A stretch of 64,000 bases of DNA from Devosia sp. 2618 (GCF_040546815.1 NZ_JBEPOO010000001.1:248001-312000); one strand, 5' to 3'; counted from the stretch's first letter, positions 8,003 through 16,917 are shown. Numbers and translations are program-made. Notes: generated by a model not told the origin, from the letters alone.

Positions 8003-8572
8003 TCAGAAGGGGTTCCAGGTCGGCTCGGAGGTGAACTTGAGGTAGCCGACATTGACGCCGAGACGCGCGCCGACACCGGAGCGGATCGGCACGATGACCA
8101 CGCTGGCGCGCTGGATCACGGTCATGCCGAACCCGCCCAGCACATAGGCCGAACCATCGACACCCGGAAAGCGGCCGAGCACGTCTTGGATCTGGTTGAG
8201 GTTATAGACCAGCATCATGACCTTGGAGCCGTCGCCGCCCACGTCAAAGCCGATCGATGGCCCCTGCCAATAGACGTTGTATTCACCGGCATTGCGGGTG
8301 TGCAGAATGCCTTCGCCATAGCGCGCGCCGGCGAACAGGGCGCCACCGGCATCTTCACCCAGAATATAGCCATTGGGCAGGCCGAACTGGCTGACAGCGC
8401 GTTCCACCAGCGATGCGAGACCCTGCGAGGTCGAGCCGAAGAACTGCTTGCCGTCGTTCAGCAGTTCCTCACCCGAGAAGGTGTCGCTCAGCGAGCCTTG
8501 GGCATATGCGACTGATATCGGCGAAGCCAAACCGGCAATAACGGCGATGAGCAGGGCAAGGCGCTTGAACAT
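8003..8572 (-). CDS. eipA: EipA-family envelope integrity protein (DUF1134)
   Basis: Secreted periplasmic protein of 189 residues with a signal peptide (residues 1-25, LALLIAVIAGLASPISVAYA). It contains the DUF1134 domain, seen as GYILGEDAGGALFAGARYGEGILHT, NVYWQGPSIGFDVGGDGSKVMMLVYNL and the C-terminal VVIVPIRSGVGARLGVNVGYLKF. The Brucella member EipA is a small beta-barrel needed for envelope integrity, and I carry that role over by family. The gene converges on the MFS exporter with no room for a terminator between them. Confidence 0.85.
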   Translation of the reverse strand: MFKRLALLIAVIAGLASPISVAYAQGSLSDTFSGEELLNDGKQFFGSTSQGLASLVERAVSQFGLPNGYILGEDAGGALFAGARYGEGILHTRNAGEYNVYWQGPSIGFDVGGDGSKVMMLVYNLNQIQDVLGRFPGVDGSAYVLGGFGMTVIQRASVVIVPIRSGVGARLGVNVGYLKFTSEPTWNPF

Positions 8573-8682
8573 AAAATTCTCCCGGGCGTGGTGCGATAGC
8601 CGGCAATTACGGAGTCATTAAGCCTTCGACACTAGTCTTAGGCAGCAGACTTTTGGCCATCGGCAAGCCGATCATTGGGTCG

Positions 8683-9183
8683 ATGATGAAGCAAACCTCT
8701 AAACAAATCTTAACCATCCTCGCCTTTGTTTTGCCTCTTTTGGCCATGGTTTCCGCCACTTTGGGGCCGGTGCTGGGTCAGTCGATGGTGACGCGCTATG
8801 TCACCGACCCGCTGACGGGCATCGGTATCTACGGCATGGACCCGGTCAGCTATTTTACCGAAACCGAGCCACAGCAGGGGCGGGGGGATTACGAATATAT
8901 CTGGCAAAATGTGTCGTGGTATTTCGCCAGTGCAGCCAATCGCGACGTCTTCATGCGCCAGCCCGAAATCTATGTGCCTCAGTTCGGTGGTCACTGCGGC
9001 ATGGCGATGGCGCGCGGATATGTTTCCGACAGCGACCCCAGAATTTACACCGTCTTCAAACAGCGCCTGTATCTGTTCTACTCAGCCGCAAACCGGGAAG
9101 CCTTCCTGTTATCGCCCGATGCCGCCGGCAGTCAGGCCGAAACCAACTGGACGCGGCTTTCGCCGACCCTTTCGATCAATTAA
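8683..9183 (+). CDS. YHS-domain protein with signal peptide
   Basis: A 166-residue product with a hydrophobic signal segment (ILTILAFVLPLLAMVSATLG) and a YHS-type core: TGIGIYGMDPVSYFTE, then WYFASAANRDVFMRQPEIYVPQFGGHCGMAMARG. This is the pattern of the YHS family, often a metal-binding or redox-related module next to transport functions. The two adjacent ATG codons (8683 and 8686) are the likely starts; the frame reaches a TTG at 8653 but without signal-peptide character. No partner gene is evident and the specific role is unknown. Confidence 0.75.
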   Translation: MMKQTSKQILTILAFVLPLLAMVSATLGPVLGQSMVTRYVTDPLTGIGIYGMDPVSYFTETEPQQGRGDYEYIWQNVSWYFASAANRDVFMRQPEIYVPQFGGHCGMAMARGYVSDSDPRIYTVFKQRLYLFYSAANREAFLLSPDAAGSQAETNWTRLSPTLSIN

Positions 9184-9282
9184 GCCGCGACCGCTTCCTC
9201 CCGAAACGACCGCAATTTCATAGCCATATTTGCTGATCACACACTAATGTCGGCAAAACTGATTCTTACGGAGACTGCCCAG

Positions 9283-9963
9283 ATGACCGAAATCATCGAG
9301 CTAAAGGCAACCGATCTGGCGGCCATGCTGTGCAGCCGGGTTTGTCATGACCTGATCAACCCCATTGGCGCCATCGGCAACGGGCTTGAAGTGCTGGGCG
9401 ATCCCAACCAGACCGAAATGGCCGAAGGCGCGCGCGATCTGATCGCCAGCGCTGCCAAGCAGAGCCGCGCCAAGCTCGAATTTGCGCGTCTCGCCTATGG
9501 CGCGTCCTCGACCTCGGGCACCGATATCGACACCCGCGAATGCGAACGCGTAGCGCGCATCCAGTTCGAGATCGAAAAGGCCGACCTTGAATGGAATGTG
9601 CCGCTGATCCTTTTGCCCAAGCACAAGGCCAAGCTGTTCATGAACCTGCTGCTGATCGCTGCCATGTCGGTGCCGCGCGGTGGCAATGTGACCGCCTCGA
9701 TCACCGGCGATGCCGGCAATGAGCGCTTTGATTTCACCTCCAAGAGCGATCCGGAAAAGCGCCAGAAGACGCTGATCCCATCTGGTGCGGCAGGCCTTCT
9801 GGCCGGTACGCCAGACGAGGGTTTTGTCGACGCGCGGGGCATCCAGCCGTTCTATACGGGTCTTCTGGCACGCATGACCGACATGGAAATCTCCATCGGT
9901 ATCGAAAACGACGAGTTCTACCTGCGGGCCGTCCCGAAGGCTGTAGCCGAAGCTGCCGAATAG
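9283..9963 (+). CDS. chpT: Histidine phosphotransferase ChpT
   Basis: Relays phosphate from the hybrid kinase CckA to CtrA and CpdR in the alphaproteobacterial cell-cycle network. The 226-residue product has the phospho-acceptor motif SRVCHDLINPIGAI (His at about residue 22), a four-helix dimerisation region, and a degenerate kinase-like C-terminal domain (FMNLLLIAAMSVPRGG). This matches ChpT length and form. The ATG at 9283 has GGAG nine bases upstream. It is followed after 75 bases by a receiver-domain gene on the same strand, and ctrA lies about 2 kb further on. Confidence 0.93.
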   Translation: MTEIIELKATDLAAMLCSRVCHDLINPIGAIGNGLEVLGDPNQTEMAEGARDLIASAAKQSRAKLEFARLAYGASSTSGTDIDTRECERVARIQFEIEKADLEWNVPLILLPKHKAKLFMNLLLIAAMSVPRGGNVTASITGDAGNERFDFTSKSDPEKRQKTLIPSGAAGLLAGTPDEGFVDARGIQPFYTGLLARMTDMEISIGIENDEFYLRAVPKAVAEAAE

Positions 9964-10038
9964 TCAGTATTTTGCTAACCAATCTGTAGGATGTGCGCGC
10001 CATAATTGAATGGAGCGTTAGTCTCTGCGGAGCCTTTG

Positions 10039-10410
10039 ATGAAGTCCTGTCTTATTGTCGATGACTCGACTGTGGTGCGCAAAGTTGCGCGCCGCATTCT
10101 TGAAAACATGGACTACATTGTCGACGAGGCCGAAGACGGTCAGGAAGCCTTCGACAAGTGCCGCCAGGAAATGCCGGACGCCATCCTGCTCGATTGGCAG
10201 ATGCCCATCATGAGCGGACTGGAATTCCTCAAACTGCTGCGCGGCTATGTCGGGGGCGAAAAGCCACACATCGTCTACTGCACGGTCGAAAACGACATCG
10301 GCGCCATCGCCATGGCGCTGCGGGCCGGCGCCAGCGACTATATGATGAAGCCGTTTGAGCGCGCCCATCTCGAAGCCAAGTTTGAAATCGAAGCCGAAAT
10401 CGCCGCCTAA
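10039..10410 (+). CDS. Single-domain response regulator (CheY-like)
   Basis: A free-standing receiver domain of 123 residues with acidic pocket DD at 8-9, phospho-acceptor Asp at about 52 (ILLDWQMP), the Thr in VYCTVEND and the conserved Lys in MMKPF. It has no output domain, so it must act by protein contact or as a phosphate relay or sink. Its place directly after chpT suggests membership of the CtrA phosphorelay, but it does not look like CpdR or DivK closely enough for me to name it. The last bases overlap the stop codon of the convergent sigma-factor gene. Confidence 0.9.
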   Translation: MKSCLIVDDSTVVRKVARRILENMDYIVDEAEDGQEAFDKCRQEMPDAILLDWQMPIMSGLEFLKLLRGYVGGEKPHIVYCTVENDIGAIAMALRAGASDYMMKPFERAHLEAKFEIEAEIAA

Positions 10411-11669
10411 GCGGTCTGCTCTGCCCGCCCGAGCAGATAGGCTTTTTCTCGTTCATTGCGGGTGAGTTCGGCCGCGTGGCGGAATTCGAGCATCGCCTCG
10501 GTATGCCGCCCCAGTTTGCTCAGCAAATCCCCGCGAACGCCATAAAGCAGATGGTAGTTCTTGAGCGCCGGATTGTCCCTTATCGTATCGATCAGCGCCA
10601 AGGCTGCTGCAGGTCCGTCCGCCATTGAGATCGCCACGGCGCGGTTGAGTTCGATCACCGGCGAGGGTGTCACCGTTCCAAGCCTCTCATAAAGCGCCGC
10701 GATTTTCGTCCAATCGGTGTCGGTGGCCTTGCGGGCCCGGGCATGGCAGGCGGCGATGGCGGCCTGCAGCGCGTAGGGCGCATTCTCGCCGCCTAGCGCG
10801 ATAGCGCGATCGAGCGCCGCCAAACCCCTTCGGATCAGCAGGTGATCCCAGCGCGCACGATCCTGATCGAGCAGCAGCACCGGCTCGCCCTTGGCGTCGG
10901 TGCGGGCGGCGGTGCGTGAGGCCTGAATTTCCATCAACGCCACCAGCGCATGCACCTCGGAATCGTCGGGCGATAGCTGCGCCAACACGCGCCCGAGCCG
11001 CATGGCCTCCTCGCACAGCTGCGGCCGCATCCAGTCCTGCCCGGCGGTGGCCGAATAGCCCTCGTTGAAAATGAGATAAAGCACGCCCAGCACCGAAGCG
11101 AGCCGCTCCTCCCGCTCAGCGCCGCGCGGCACCTCGAACGGAATCCCCGCTTCGACGATAGTCTTTTTGGCGCGCACGATGCGCTGGCCGATTGTGGGTT
11201 CTGCCGCCAGGAACGCGCGGGCGATTTCCTCGGTGGTCAGCCCTCCCAGCAGGCGCAGCGTCAGCGCCACGCGGGACTCTGCGGTCAGGATGGGGTGGCA
11301 GGCGGTAAAAATCAGCCGCAGCAGATCGTCGCCGACCTCGTCGTCCATGCTCTCGATCAGCGCCGCTTCTTCATCGGGCTGGTCTTGTTCCAGCACGCGA
11401 CCGACTTCGGCCAGCTTGGTGGTCGCCATCTTGCGGTGGCGGAAGTGGTCGATGGCGCGCCGTTTGGCGGTCTGCATCAGCCATGCGCCGGGATTGTCGG
11501 GCACGCCGGTTTGCGGCCAGGTCTTGAGCGCCACCACCAGCGCATCCTGCGCCAGTTCTTCCGCCATCGAGATATCGCGCGTCATCCGCGTCAATCCCGC
11601 AATCAGGCGCGGCTGCTCGATTTTCCAGACGGAATTGATGGCGCGATTGGTGTCGGTATCGATGCTCAT
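10407..11669 (-). CDS. ECF-type RNA polymerase sigma factor with C-terminal extension (ECF42/DUF6596-like)
   Basis: A 420-residue sigma factor, twice the size of ordinary ECF factors. Region 2 is seen as RMTRDISMAEELAQDALVVALKTWP with AWLMQTAKRRAIDHFRHR, and region 4 as LTLRLLGGLTTEEIARAFL. The long C-terminal part (from about residue 180) carries DUF6596/TPR-like sequence, including IFNEGYSA, VTPSPVIELNRAVAIS and YHLLYGVRGDLLSKLGR. Known members of this group are normally encoded beside a small DGPF/YCII protein; none is present here. No anti-sigma gene is adjacent, so the C-terminal extension probably does the regulating. Confidence 0.88.
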   Translation of the reverse strand: MSIDTDTNRAINSVWKIEQPRLIAGLTRMTRDISMAEELAQDALVVALKTWPQTGVPDNPGAWLMQTAKRRAIDHFRHRKMATTKLAEVGRVLEQDQPDEEAALIESMDDEVGDDLLRLIFTACHPILTAESRVALTLRLLGGLTTEEIARAFLAAEPTIGQRIVRAKKTIVEAGIPFEVPRGAEREERLASVLGVLYLIFNEGYSATAGQDWMRPQLCEEAMRLGRVLAQLSPDDSEVHALVALMEIQASRTAARTDAKGEPVLLLDQDRARWDHLLIRRGLAALDRAIALGGENAPYALQAAIAACHARARKATDTDWTKIAALYERLGTVTPSPVIELNRAVAISMADGPAAALALIDTIRDNPALKNYHLLYGVRGDLLSKLGRHTEAMLEFRHAAELTRNEREKAYLLGRAEQTA

Positions 11670-11722
11670 GGCGGCAGCCTACGCCAAAAACCGCAGTTGG
11701 CTCCAGTCGCTCTTTTGGTCAG

Positions 11723-11753
11723 ACCTCGTGGTTCGAAGGGCTCAGGATGAGGT
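11723..11753. repeat. Short palindromic intergenic repeat
   Basis: CCTCGTGGTTCGAAGGGCTC followed by AGGATGAGG. Its ends are complementary (CCTC/GAGG), and it belongs to the same family as the arms at 1930, 3268, 27992 and 37633. Confidence 0.7.
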
Positions 11754-11778
11754 CCACTGCTGGAGAGCACCCCAAAGC

Positions 11779-11814
11779 AAAAAAAAAGCCCCGAACGACC
11801 AGGTCGCACGGGGC
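11779..11814 (-). terminator. Rho-independent terminator of ctrA
   Basis: On the minus strand GCCCCG-tgc-GACC-t-GGTC-gtt-CGGGGC is followed by nine T residues, 30 bases past the ctrA stop. Confidence 0.9.
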
Positions 11815-11843
11815 AGATGGAGACGTCTGAAGCCTGGGAGGAC

Positions 11844-12551
11844 TTAGGCGACGTTCTCGCTGTAATTTTCGCTTTCGTCTGGCTCGCGCAGCACGTAGCC
11901 GCGGCCCCAGACGGTCTCGATGTAGTTCTTGCCGCCGGTCGCAACAGAAAGCTTCTTGCGCAGCTTGCAGATGAACACGTCGATGATCTTGAGCTCAGGC
12001 TCGTCCATGCCGCCATAAAGGTGGTTGAGGAACATTTCCTTGGTGAGCGTGGTCCCCTTGCGGAGGGAGAGCAGCTCGAGCATCTGGTATTCTTTGCCCG
12101 TGAGGTGCACGCGCTGGGTCTGGACTTCGACAGTCTTGGTGTCGAGGTTGACCGTGAGCTCGCCGGTCGAGATGACCGACTGGGCGTGGCCCTTGGACCG
12201 CCGAACGATGGCGTGGATGCGGGCCACGAGCTCGTCCTTGTGGAAGGGCTTGGTCATGTAGTCATCGGCGCCGAAGCCGAGGCCGCGAACCTTATCCTCA
12301 ATGCCGGCAAGACCGGACAGAATGAGAATCGGCGTCTGAACCTTGGCAACGCGGAGGGTGCGAAGCACCTCGTAACCGCTCATGTCCGGCAGGTTCAGGT
12401 CGAGAAGAATGATATCGTAGTCATAGAGTTTGCCGAGATCGACACCCTCTTCACCGAGATCGGTGGTGTAAACATTGAAGCTCTCGGACTTCAGCATCAA
12501 CTCGATGCTTTGCGCCGTTGCGCTGTCGTCCTCAATAAGGAGTACCCGCAT
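11844..12551 (-). CDS. ctrA: Cell-cycle transcriptional regulator CtrA
   Basis: Master regulator of the alphaproteobacterial cell cycle, binding TTAA-N7-TTAAC boxes at promoters for flagellar and division genes. The 235-residue product has a receiver domain ([14 protein letters not shown], phospho-acceptor D51, Lys in [10 protein letters not shown]) and an OmpR-type winged helix ([17 protein letters not shown] to KLRKKLSV and [13 protein letters not shown]), near identical in form to CtrA of related genera. The start at 12551 is preceded by AGGGGAA. The upstream 425 bases are AT-rich with several TTAA half-sites, as expected for autoregulation. Confidence 0.97.
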   Translation of the reverse strand: MRVLLIEDDSATAQSIELMLKSESFNVYTTDLGEEGVDLGKLYDYDIILLDLNLPDMSGYEVLRTLRVAKVQTPILILSGLAGIEDKVRGLGFGADDYMTKPFHKDELVARIHAIVRRSKGHAQSVISTGELTVNLDTKTVEVQTQRVHLTGKEYQMLELLSLRKGTTLTKEMFLNHLYGGMDEPELKIIDVFICKLRKKLSVATGGKNYIETVWGRGYVLREPDESENYSENVA

Positions 12552-12646
12552 TATATTCCCCTTGTCATTCGTTCCTGCTGGAACCGTGGGACCTGGCCTG
12601 CCCACGCCAACCCTACTGGATATGACTGAACCCTAAGCTCAAATAG

Positions 12647-12660
12647 TTAACAAAGTTTAA
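12647..12660. promoter_or_regulatory. CtrA-box-like site in the ctrA upstream region
   Basis: On the minus strand TTAA-N6-TTAAC lies about 100 bases before the ctrA start. It differs from the CtrA consensus only in having a 6-base instead of 7-base spacer. More TTAA half-sites occur to about 12760. Autoregulation of ctrA is established in Caulobacter; here it is inferred. Confidence 0.5.
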
Positions 12661-12878
12661 TTCGGTTCGGCAATACGCAAATGTCGTTAGTATGAATTAA
12701 GATTAAGTCATTGAAATTTAAGGGTTAATTCTATCAATTTTTCTTAAGAAAATGGTTTAAGTAGGCGCTCTAAGCGACTCTTGAGACTCAAGCAATTGGA
12801 GGTGTGTCAGGGGTTTGGAGGGTGGTGGGCGCAAAGCGCCAGACGGACCGGTCCATCTCCCTCAATAGCGCCTTTTGC
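12661..12878. other. AT-rich ctrA/fliI intergenic region, no gene seen
   Basis: This divergent intergenic stretch between ctrA and fliI contains scattered TTAA motifs (for example at about 12698-12730 and 12744-12760) and no open frame with a plausible start and ribosome-binding site. It most likely holds the ctrA promoters on one side and the fliI promoter on the other. Confidence 0.6.
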
Positions 12879-12894
12879 TTAATGATCGGTTACT
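12879..12894 (+). promoter_or_regulatory. Candidate CtrA box before fliI
   Basis: TTAA-TGATCGG-TTACT matches TTAA-N7-TTAAC except at the end of the second half-site. It lies 83 bases before the fliI start, next to a GATTC (GANTC, CcrM methylation) site at 12899-12903. Confidence 0.5.
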
Positions 12895-12976
12895 CTGTGA
12901 TTCGTTGTTACCATCGCAGCGGGCTCGCCGGAAACCATATTTCGAGCTTGGCAGTGAAACGGAAGCTGAGGGCAGA

Positions 12977-14305
12977 ATGAAGGCGTTGATCTCGGCTATC
13001 GAGGCTATCGACGAGATTGAAGTGTTCGGCCGGGTCAAATCCGTGCAGGGCCTGCTCATCGAAATCGTCGGCCCGGTGCGCGAATTGCGGGTCGGCGGGC
13101 GCGTGCAGATCGAAACCACCAATGAAGACGTCCTCGCCGCCGAGATTATCGGCTTCAAGGATGGCCATGCACTCTGCCTCCCGTTCGGTCAACTGTCGGG
13201 CGTGCGGCTGGGCTGCAAGGCGGTGTTCCAGCGCAGCGACGGCGCGGCCTTCCCCTCGGCGGGTTGGCTGGGCCGGGTGATCAATGCCAATGGCGAGCCG
13301 ATCGACGGCAAGGGCCCGTTGCCGCGTGGCGCGACGCCTTATCCCTTGCGACAAAATCCACTGCTGGCGCATGACCGTGTGCGCGTCGGCGATCCGCTCG
13401 ATCTGGGCGTGCGGTGTCTCAATACCTTTACCACCGTCTGCGAGGGGCAGCGCCTTGGCATCTTTGCCGGCTCGGGCGTCGGCAAGTCGGTGCTGATGTC
13501 GATGCTGGCGCGCAATACCAATGTGGATGTCGCCGTCATTGGGCTGATCGGCGAGCGTGGCCGCGAGGTGCATGAGTTCATCCAGGAATATCTGGGTGAG
13601 GAAGGCCTCAAGAATGCCGTGGTCGTCGTGGCCACCAGCGACGAGGCCGCGCTGATGCGGCGGCAGGCCGCTTATATGAGCCTCGCCCTCAGCGAATTCT
13701 TCCGTGACCAGGGCAAGCGTGTGCTGTGCATGATGGATAGCCTGACGCGCTTTGCCATGGCGCAGCGCGAAATCGGCCTCGCCATCGGCGAACCACCGAC
13801 TGCGAAGGGTTATCCACCCACTGTTTTCACAGAATTGCCACGATTATTGGAACGAGCGGGCCCAGGGACGATTACAACGGGTTCTGTTACCGGACTTTTT
13901 ACCGTTTTGGTCGAAGGTGATGATCACAATGAGCCCATTGCGGACGCCGTACGCGGTATTCTTGATGGGCACATCGTAATGGAGCGCGGTATTGCCGAGC
14001 GGGGAAGATATCCCGCCGTCAACGTGCTCCGGTCCATCTCGCGCACCATGCCAGGGTGTGTTCCGGTCGATGTTCGACCGGTCCTGGCTAAGGCAAGAGA
14101 ACTCATGTCCATCTATTCGGACATGGAGGAGCTGATCCGGCTTGGGGCTTACCGGAAAGGGTCAGATCCGAAAGTGGACCGCGCGATCGCTATCTATCCT
14201 GCGCTCGAGGCTTTTTTGAGCCAGGAGCGGGAAGAGACGACGACGATTGCCGAGGGCTATAAAATGCTCGAAGCCATTGTTGCCGAGGCGGGCGCGGCAA
14301 ACTGA
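12977..14305 (+). CDS. fliI: Flagellar export ATPase FliI
   Basis: ATPase that energises the flagellar type III export apparatus. The 442-residue protein has an N-terminal beta-barrel ([15 protein letters not shown]), the Walker A motif [12 protein letters not shown], the family segment [16 protein letters not shown], Walker [16 protein letters not shown], and [22 protein letters not shown], all as in FliI. The chosen ATG at 12977 starts [14 protein letters not shown] and is preceded by a GAGGG site. It is followed 52 bases later by fliJ, its usual partner. A candidate CtrA box lies upstream, in keeping with CtrA control of early flagellar genes. Confidence 0.96.
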   Translation: MKALISAIEAIDEIEVFGRVKSVQGLLIEIVGPVRELRVGGRVQIETTNEDVLAAEIIGFKDGHALCLPFGQLSGVRLGCKAVFQRSDGAAFPSAGWLGRVINANGEPIDGKGPLPRGATPYPLRQNPLLAHDRVRVGDPLDLGVRCLNTFTTVCEGQRLGIFAGSGVGKSVLMSMLARNTNVDVAVIGLIGERGREVHEFIQEYLGEEGLKNAVVVVATSDEAALMRRQAAYMSLALSEFFRDQGKRVLCMMDSLTRFAMAQREIGLAIGEPPTAKGYPPTVFTELPRLLERAGPGTITTGSVTGLFTVLVEGDDHNEPIADAVRGILDGHIVMERGIAERGRYPAVNVLRSISRTMPGCVPVDVRPVLAKARELMSIYSDMEELIRLGAYRKGSDPKVDRAIAIYPALEAFLSQEREETTTIAEGYKMLEAIVAEAGAAN

Positions 14306-14357
14306 TGGGACCGTGTATGGGTCCCGGAACTGACTTGGTGTGTAAGGAGTACAGGTC

Positions 14358-14771
14358 TTGAAATCGCGCAGCGAGAGCCTCATTCGGCTCAAGAAGTTCC
14401 AGGTGGACGAGAAGCGACGTCAGGTTGCGCAGATCGAGATGATGGTCAACGATTTCGAACGCATGGCGTCCGAACTCGACCAGCAGATCGAAATCGAGCA
14501 GACCAAGACCGGTATCTCGGACGTGGCTCACTTTGCCTATTCCACATTTGCCAAGGCAGCGCTCAGCCGCCGCGACAACCTGCTCAATTCCGCCAATGAC
14601 ATGCGCGGCAAGCTTGAAGCTGCCCAGGACGCATTGGCCGAAGCCCTCGAAGACCTCAAGAAGGTCGAACTGCTGGACCAGCGCGAACACCAACGCGAAG
14701 CGGCCGAGCAGCTCAAGGTCGAGCAATCCGAATATGACGAAATCGGCCGCCTGCGCTTCCGCGCGCAGTAA
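14358..14771 (+). CDS. fliJ: Flagellar export chaperone FliJ
   Basis: Small coiled-coil stalk and chaperone protein of the flagellar export ATPase. The 137-residue product is almost entirely charged helix (MKSRSESLIRLKKFQVDEKR to QSEYDEIGRLRFRAQ), the right size and composition, and it sits directly after fliI. It begins with TTG at 14358, supported by a strong AAGGAG ribosome-binding site eight bases upstream and the absence of any nearby ATG in frame. A terminator follows at once, so fliIJ is a two-gene transcript. Confidence 0.9.
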   Translation: MKSRSESLIRLKKFQVDEKRRQVAQIEMMVNDFERMASELDQQIEIEQTKTGISDVAHFAYSTFAKAALSRRDNLLNSANDMRGKLEAAQDALAEALEDLKKVELLDQREHQREAAEQLKVEQSEYDEIGRLRFRAQ

Positions 14772-14799
14772 GGCCGATCCCATCGTCAAAATGTAAAAA

Positions 14800-14823
14800 G
14801 GCTCGCGCTTGGCGAGCCTTTTC
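14800..14823 (+). terminator. Rho-independent terminator of fliIJ
   Basis: GGCTCGC-loop-GCGAGCC followed by TTTTCGTTTT, 28 bases after the fliJ stop. Confidence 0.88.
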
Positions 14824-14855
14824 GTTTTCGGTCGAGGTTGCCGCACGTTAAGCCC

Positions 14856-14990
14856 ATGGGGTCGAAAGAAAATCTCGGATCGCTTAAAGTCCAACTGACG
14901 GCGGACGATCTGGCTGATATCGAAGAAGCCAACGTTCCGATCGTGGGCGCGCGCTATCCCGATGCCATGTTGAAAATGAGCGGCCGCTGA
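14856..14990 (+). pseudogene. C-terminal remnant of an aldo/keto reductase
   Basis: A 44-codon frame from ATG at 14856 to TGA at 14990 reads as the extreme C terminus of an aldo/keto reductase: KENLGSLKVQLTADDLADIE followed by VPIVGARYPDAMLKMSGR. The family ends in just this way (E-N-L/I-G-x-x-x-V-x-L-T-x-x-D-L, then GARYP-x-x-x-x-x-K-M-x-GR). No upstream catalytic barrel is present; fliJ and its terminator occupy that space. It is a deletion remnant, although the short frame itself is intact. Confidence 0.7.
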
Positions 14991-15020
14991 ACCAACAGCC
15001 AGCCGCGACAAGGACGCCTG

Positions 15021-15929
15021 ATGACCACGACGACCATGAGCTCTACCGGTCTGGTAGAGCGTCCCCTGCGCGGCTTTGTTCTCATCCTGGGGGCAACGCT
15101 GCTGTTTGCGGCCAATGACGCGACCAACAAGTTCCTGCTGACGGAATACAACGCGCCATTGGTCACGGCCATTCGCTACATCGTCCACTGCCTGCTGATG
15201 CTGGCAGTGGTCGCGCCGATCCAAAAGCAATTGATGTTCAAGACGCGCCGCACCGGTCTGGTACTGGTGCGGGCGGTGTGCCTTGCCACCGGCTCACTGC
15301 TGATGGCGTTTGCCTTGCAGCGCATGCCGATCGCCGAGGCCACGGCCATTGTTTACCTGTCGCCCATTCTGGTGATCCTGCTGGCCGGCCTGCTGCTGAA
15401 CGAAGAGGTCGGCATCATCGGCTGGGTCGCGGCCGGCATGGGCTTTGCCGGTGTGCTGCTGATCGTGCGGCCGGGCAGTGGGCTTGATCCGATCGGCGTT
15501 GCGCTGGTGCTGTGCAACGTCGCGGCGGCGGTTGGCTATCATCTGCTGTCGCGCGTATTAGCCTCGACCGAGCGCACTGTCGCGCTGCTGTTCTATACGG
15601 CTCTGGCGGGGGCAATCCTGTTCGGCCTGGCTTTGCCATGGACGCTTTATGGCGAGGTGCCGACGCCGATCCAGGTCATGCTGTTCATCAGTCTCGGCGT
15701 CACCGCCGGGCTGGGGCATTACCTGTTCACCGCCGCCTATCGCTATGCGCCGGCAAACCTGCTCGCCCCGATGAACTACATGCATCTGGTCTGGGCGGCG
15801 CTGCTCGGATGGCTGGTGTTCAACCATGCCCCCGAGCCGCTGACGCTGATCGGCATTGCCATCATCGCGCTGGCGGGCGTGCTCAGTGCGCTCAGAACAC
15901 GCCGCCCAGTTCCGGTCGAACCCGCTTAA
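15021..15929 (+). CDS. EamA/DMT-family transporter
   Basis: Inner-membrane transporter of 302 residues with ten predicted helices in two EamA repeats: first GFVLILGATLLFAANDATNKFLL to AGMGFAGVLLIVRPGSG, second PIGVALVLCNVAAAVGYHLLSRVLA to LTLIGIAIIALAGVLSAL. Typical motifs are the RY in AIRYIVHCLL and AEATAIVYLSPILV in the first repeat. This family exports amino acids, nucleotide-related or other small metabolites; the substrate cannot be read here. It is preceded by the aldo/keto reductase remnant and converges on the PRC-barrel genes. Confidence 0.88.
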   Translation: MTTTTMSSTGLVERPLRGFVLILGATLLFAANDATNKFLLTEYNAPLVTAIRYIVHCLLMLAVVAPIQKQLMFKTRRTGLVLVRAVCLATGSLLMAFALQRMPIAEATAIVYLSPILVILLAGLLLNEEVGIIGWVAAGMGFAGVLLIVRPGSGLDPIGVALVLCNVAAAVGYHLLSRVLASTERTVALLFYTALAGAILFGLALPWTLYGEVPTPIQVMLFISLGVTAGLGHYLFTAAYRYAPANLLAPMNYMHLVWAALLGWLVFNHAPEPLTLIGIAIIALAGVLSALRTRRPVPVEPA

Positions 15930-16849
15930 GGCGTGATCACCATGCGCTGGGTGTCGCGCTCGCCGGCATAGGTTTGTGGATCATAGGTCGGCTGGTTTTC
16001 CAGCTGCTCGCGCGTGGTGTTGAGAAACAGGTAGCGGTGGCCAAAAGTGTCGGCCGAAAAGGCCAGGTTCTCAAAACCAACAGCAACCGGCTTGGCGCCA
16101 AGGCCGAGGAACCCGCCCACGTCGACGATCACCGCGTCGAACGTGCCATCCGGATTGGTGACGATATCGCCGATGGCCCCGATCTGCTGGTCGTCGATGC
16201 CATAGACGCCAATGCCGCGCAGGTCGTCGGCGGTCAGGCCGGATTTATCGAACGCCGAAAAGCCGGTGCGATCAACCGGCGTTGAGATCGTCGTTCGTTC
16301 CGGCTGGTCGGTGGTCAGGGTTGGATCGACAGGCACCGCATTGGGATCGCCATCGACAAGCTGCTCTTCCTGCTGGTCGCGCGTCAACGCGGGCTGGCCG
16401 GTGGCTTCTTCGCTATCGGCCCAGATAAAGGCCGGCGCAGCGGACAGCGCTTCGGCAGTCGTCGCCAGCACCCAACGGCGCGAACCATCCTCGCGGCTGG
16501 CCCAATCGAGCTCAGCAAAATCGACGGCGACTTCCTTTTCGCCAACGCCGAGGAACCCGCCAACGCTGATCACCACGGCCGAAATGCCGAGGCCGCTGGT
16601 CACCACCATGTTGGAAATCTTGCCGATCTCTTCGGCATTGTCATCGATCGAAGAATACACTGTCTGGCCCAGCAATTTGGTCACCAGCACATCTTCGCCC
16701 TGGGTCGCAAAACCCTCCGAGACCATGGCGGGTGGCGTCAATCCGCTCTGTTCGAGTTGCGTCGGCGCGGCAGGCGCTGTGACCTGCGCCATGGCGGGCG
16801 ATGCCAGAACAAGGGCGAAAACAGAGGCGGCGATCATCGGGCGAAACAT
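15926..16849 (-). CDS. Secreted protein with two PRC-barrel domains
   Basis: A 307-residue exported protein: signal peptide (residues 1-21, ASVFALVLASPAMA), then two PRC-barrel modules at about residues 50-130 (VLVTKLLGQTVYSSIDDNAEEIGKI to GVGEKEVAVDFAEL) and 200-290 (TADDLRGIGVYGIDDQQIGAIGDIV to GLGAKPVAVGFENL), joined by a Pro/Thr/Asp-rich linker. PRC-barrels bind small ligands or protein partners. Such secreted versions are common in rhizobial genomes, probably as envelope or stress proteins. A related single-domain paralogue lies directly upstream, separated by a terminator. Confidence 0.85.
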   Translation of the reverse strand: MFRPMIAASVFALVLASPAMAQVTAPAAPTQLEQSGLTPPAMVSEGFATQGEDVLVTKLLGQTVYSSIDDNAEEIGKISNMVVTSGLGISAVVISVGGFLGVGEKEVAVDFAELDWASREDGSRRWVLATTAEALSAAPAFIWADSEEATGQPALTRDQQEEQLVDGDPNAVPVDPTLTTDQPERTTISTPVDRTGFSAFDKSGLTADDLRGIGVYGIDDQQIGAIGDIVTNPDGTFDAVIVDVGGFLGLGAKPVAVGFENLAFSADTFGHRYLFLNTTREQLENQPTYDPQTYAGERDTQRMVITP

Positions 16850-16869
16850 GGCAGTCTCCTTATTGACGC

Positions 16870-16896
16870 AAAAAGGGCCGGCCTGATGGCCGGCCC
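16870..16896 (-). terminator. Rho-independent terminator between the PRC-barrel genes
   Basis: On the minus strand GGGCCGGCC-atca-GGCCGGCCC followed by TTTTT, just past the stop of the upstream PRC-barrel gene. Confidence 0.88.
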
Positions 16897-16917
16897 TAAA
16901 GTTAGTATCCCGAGGGA

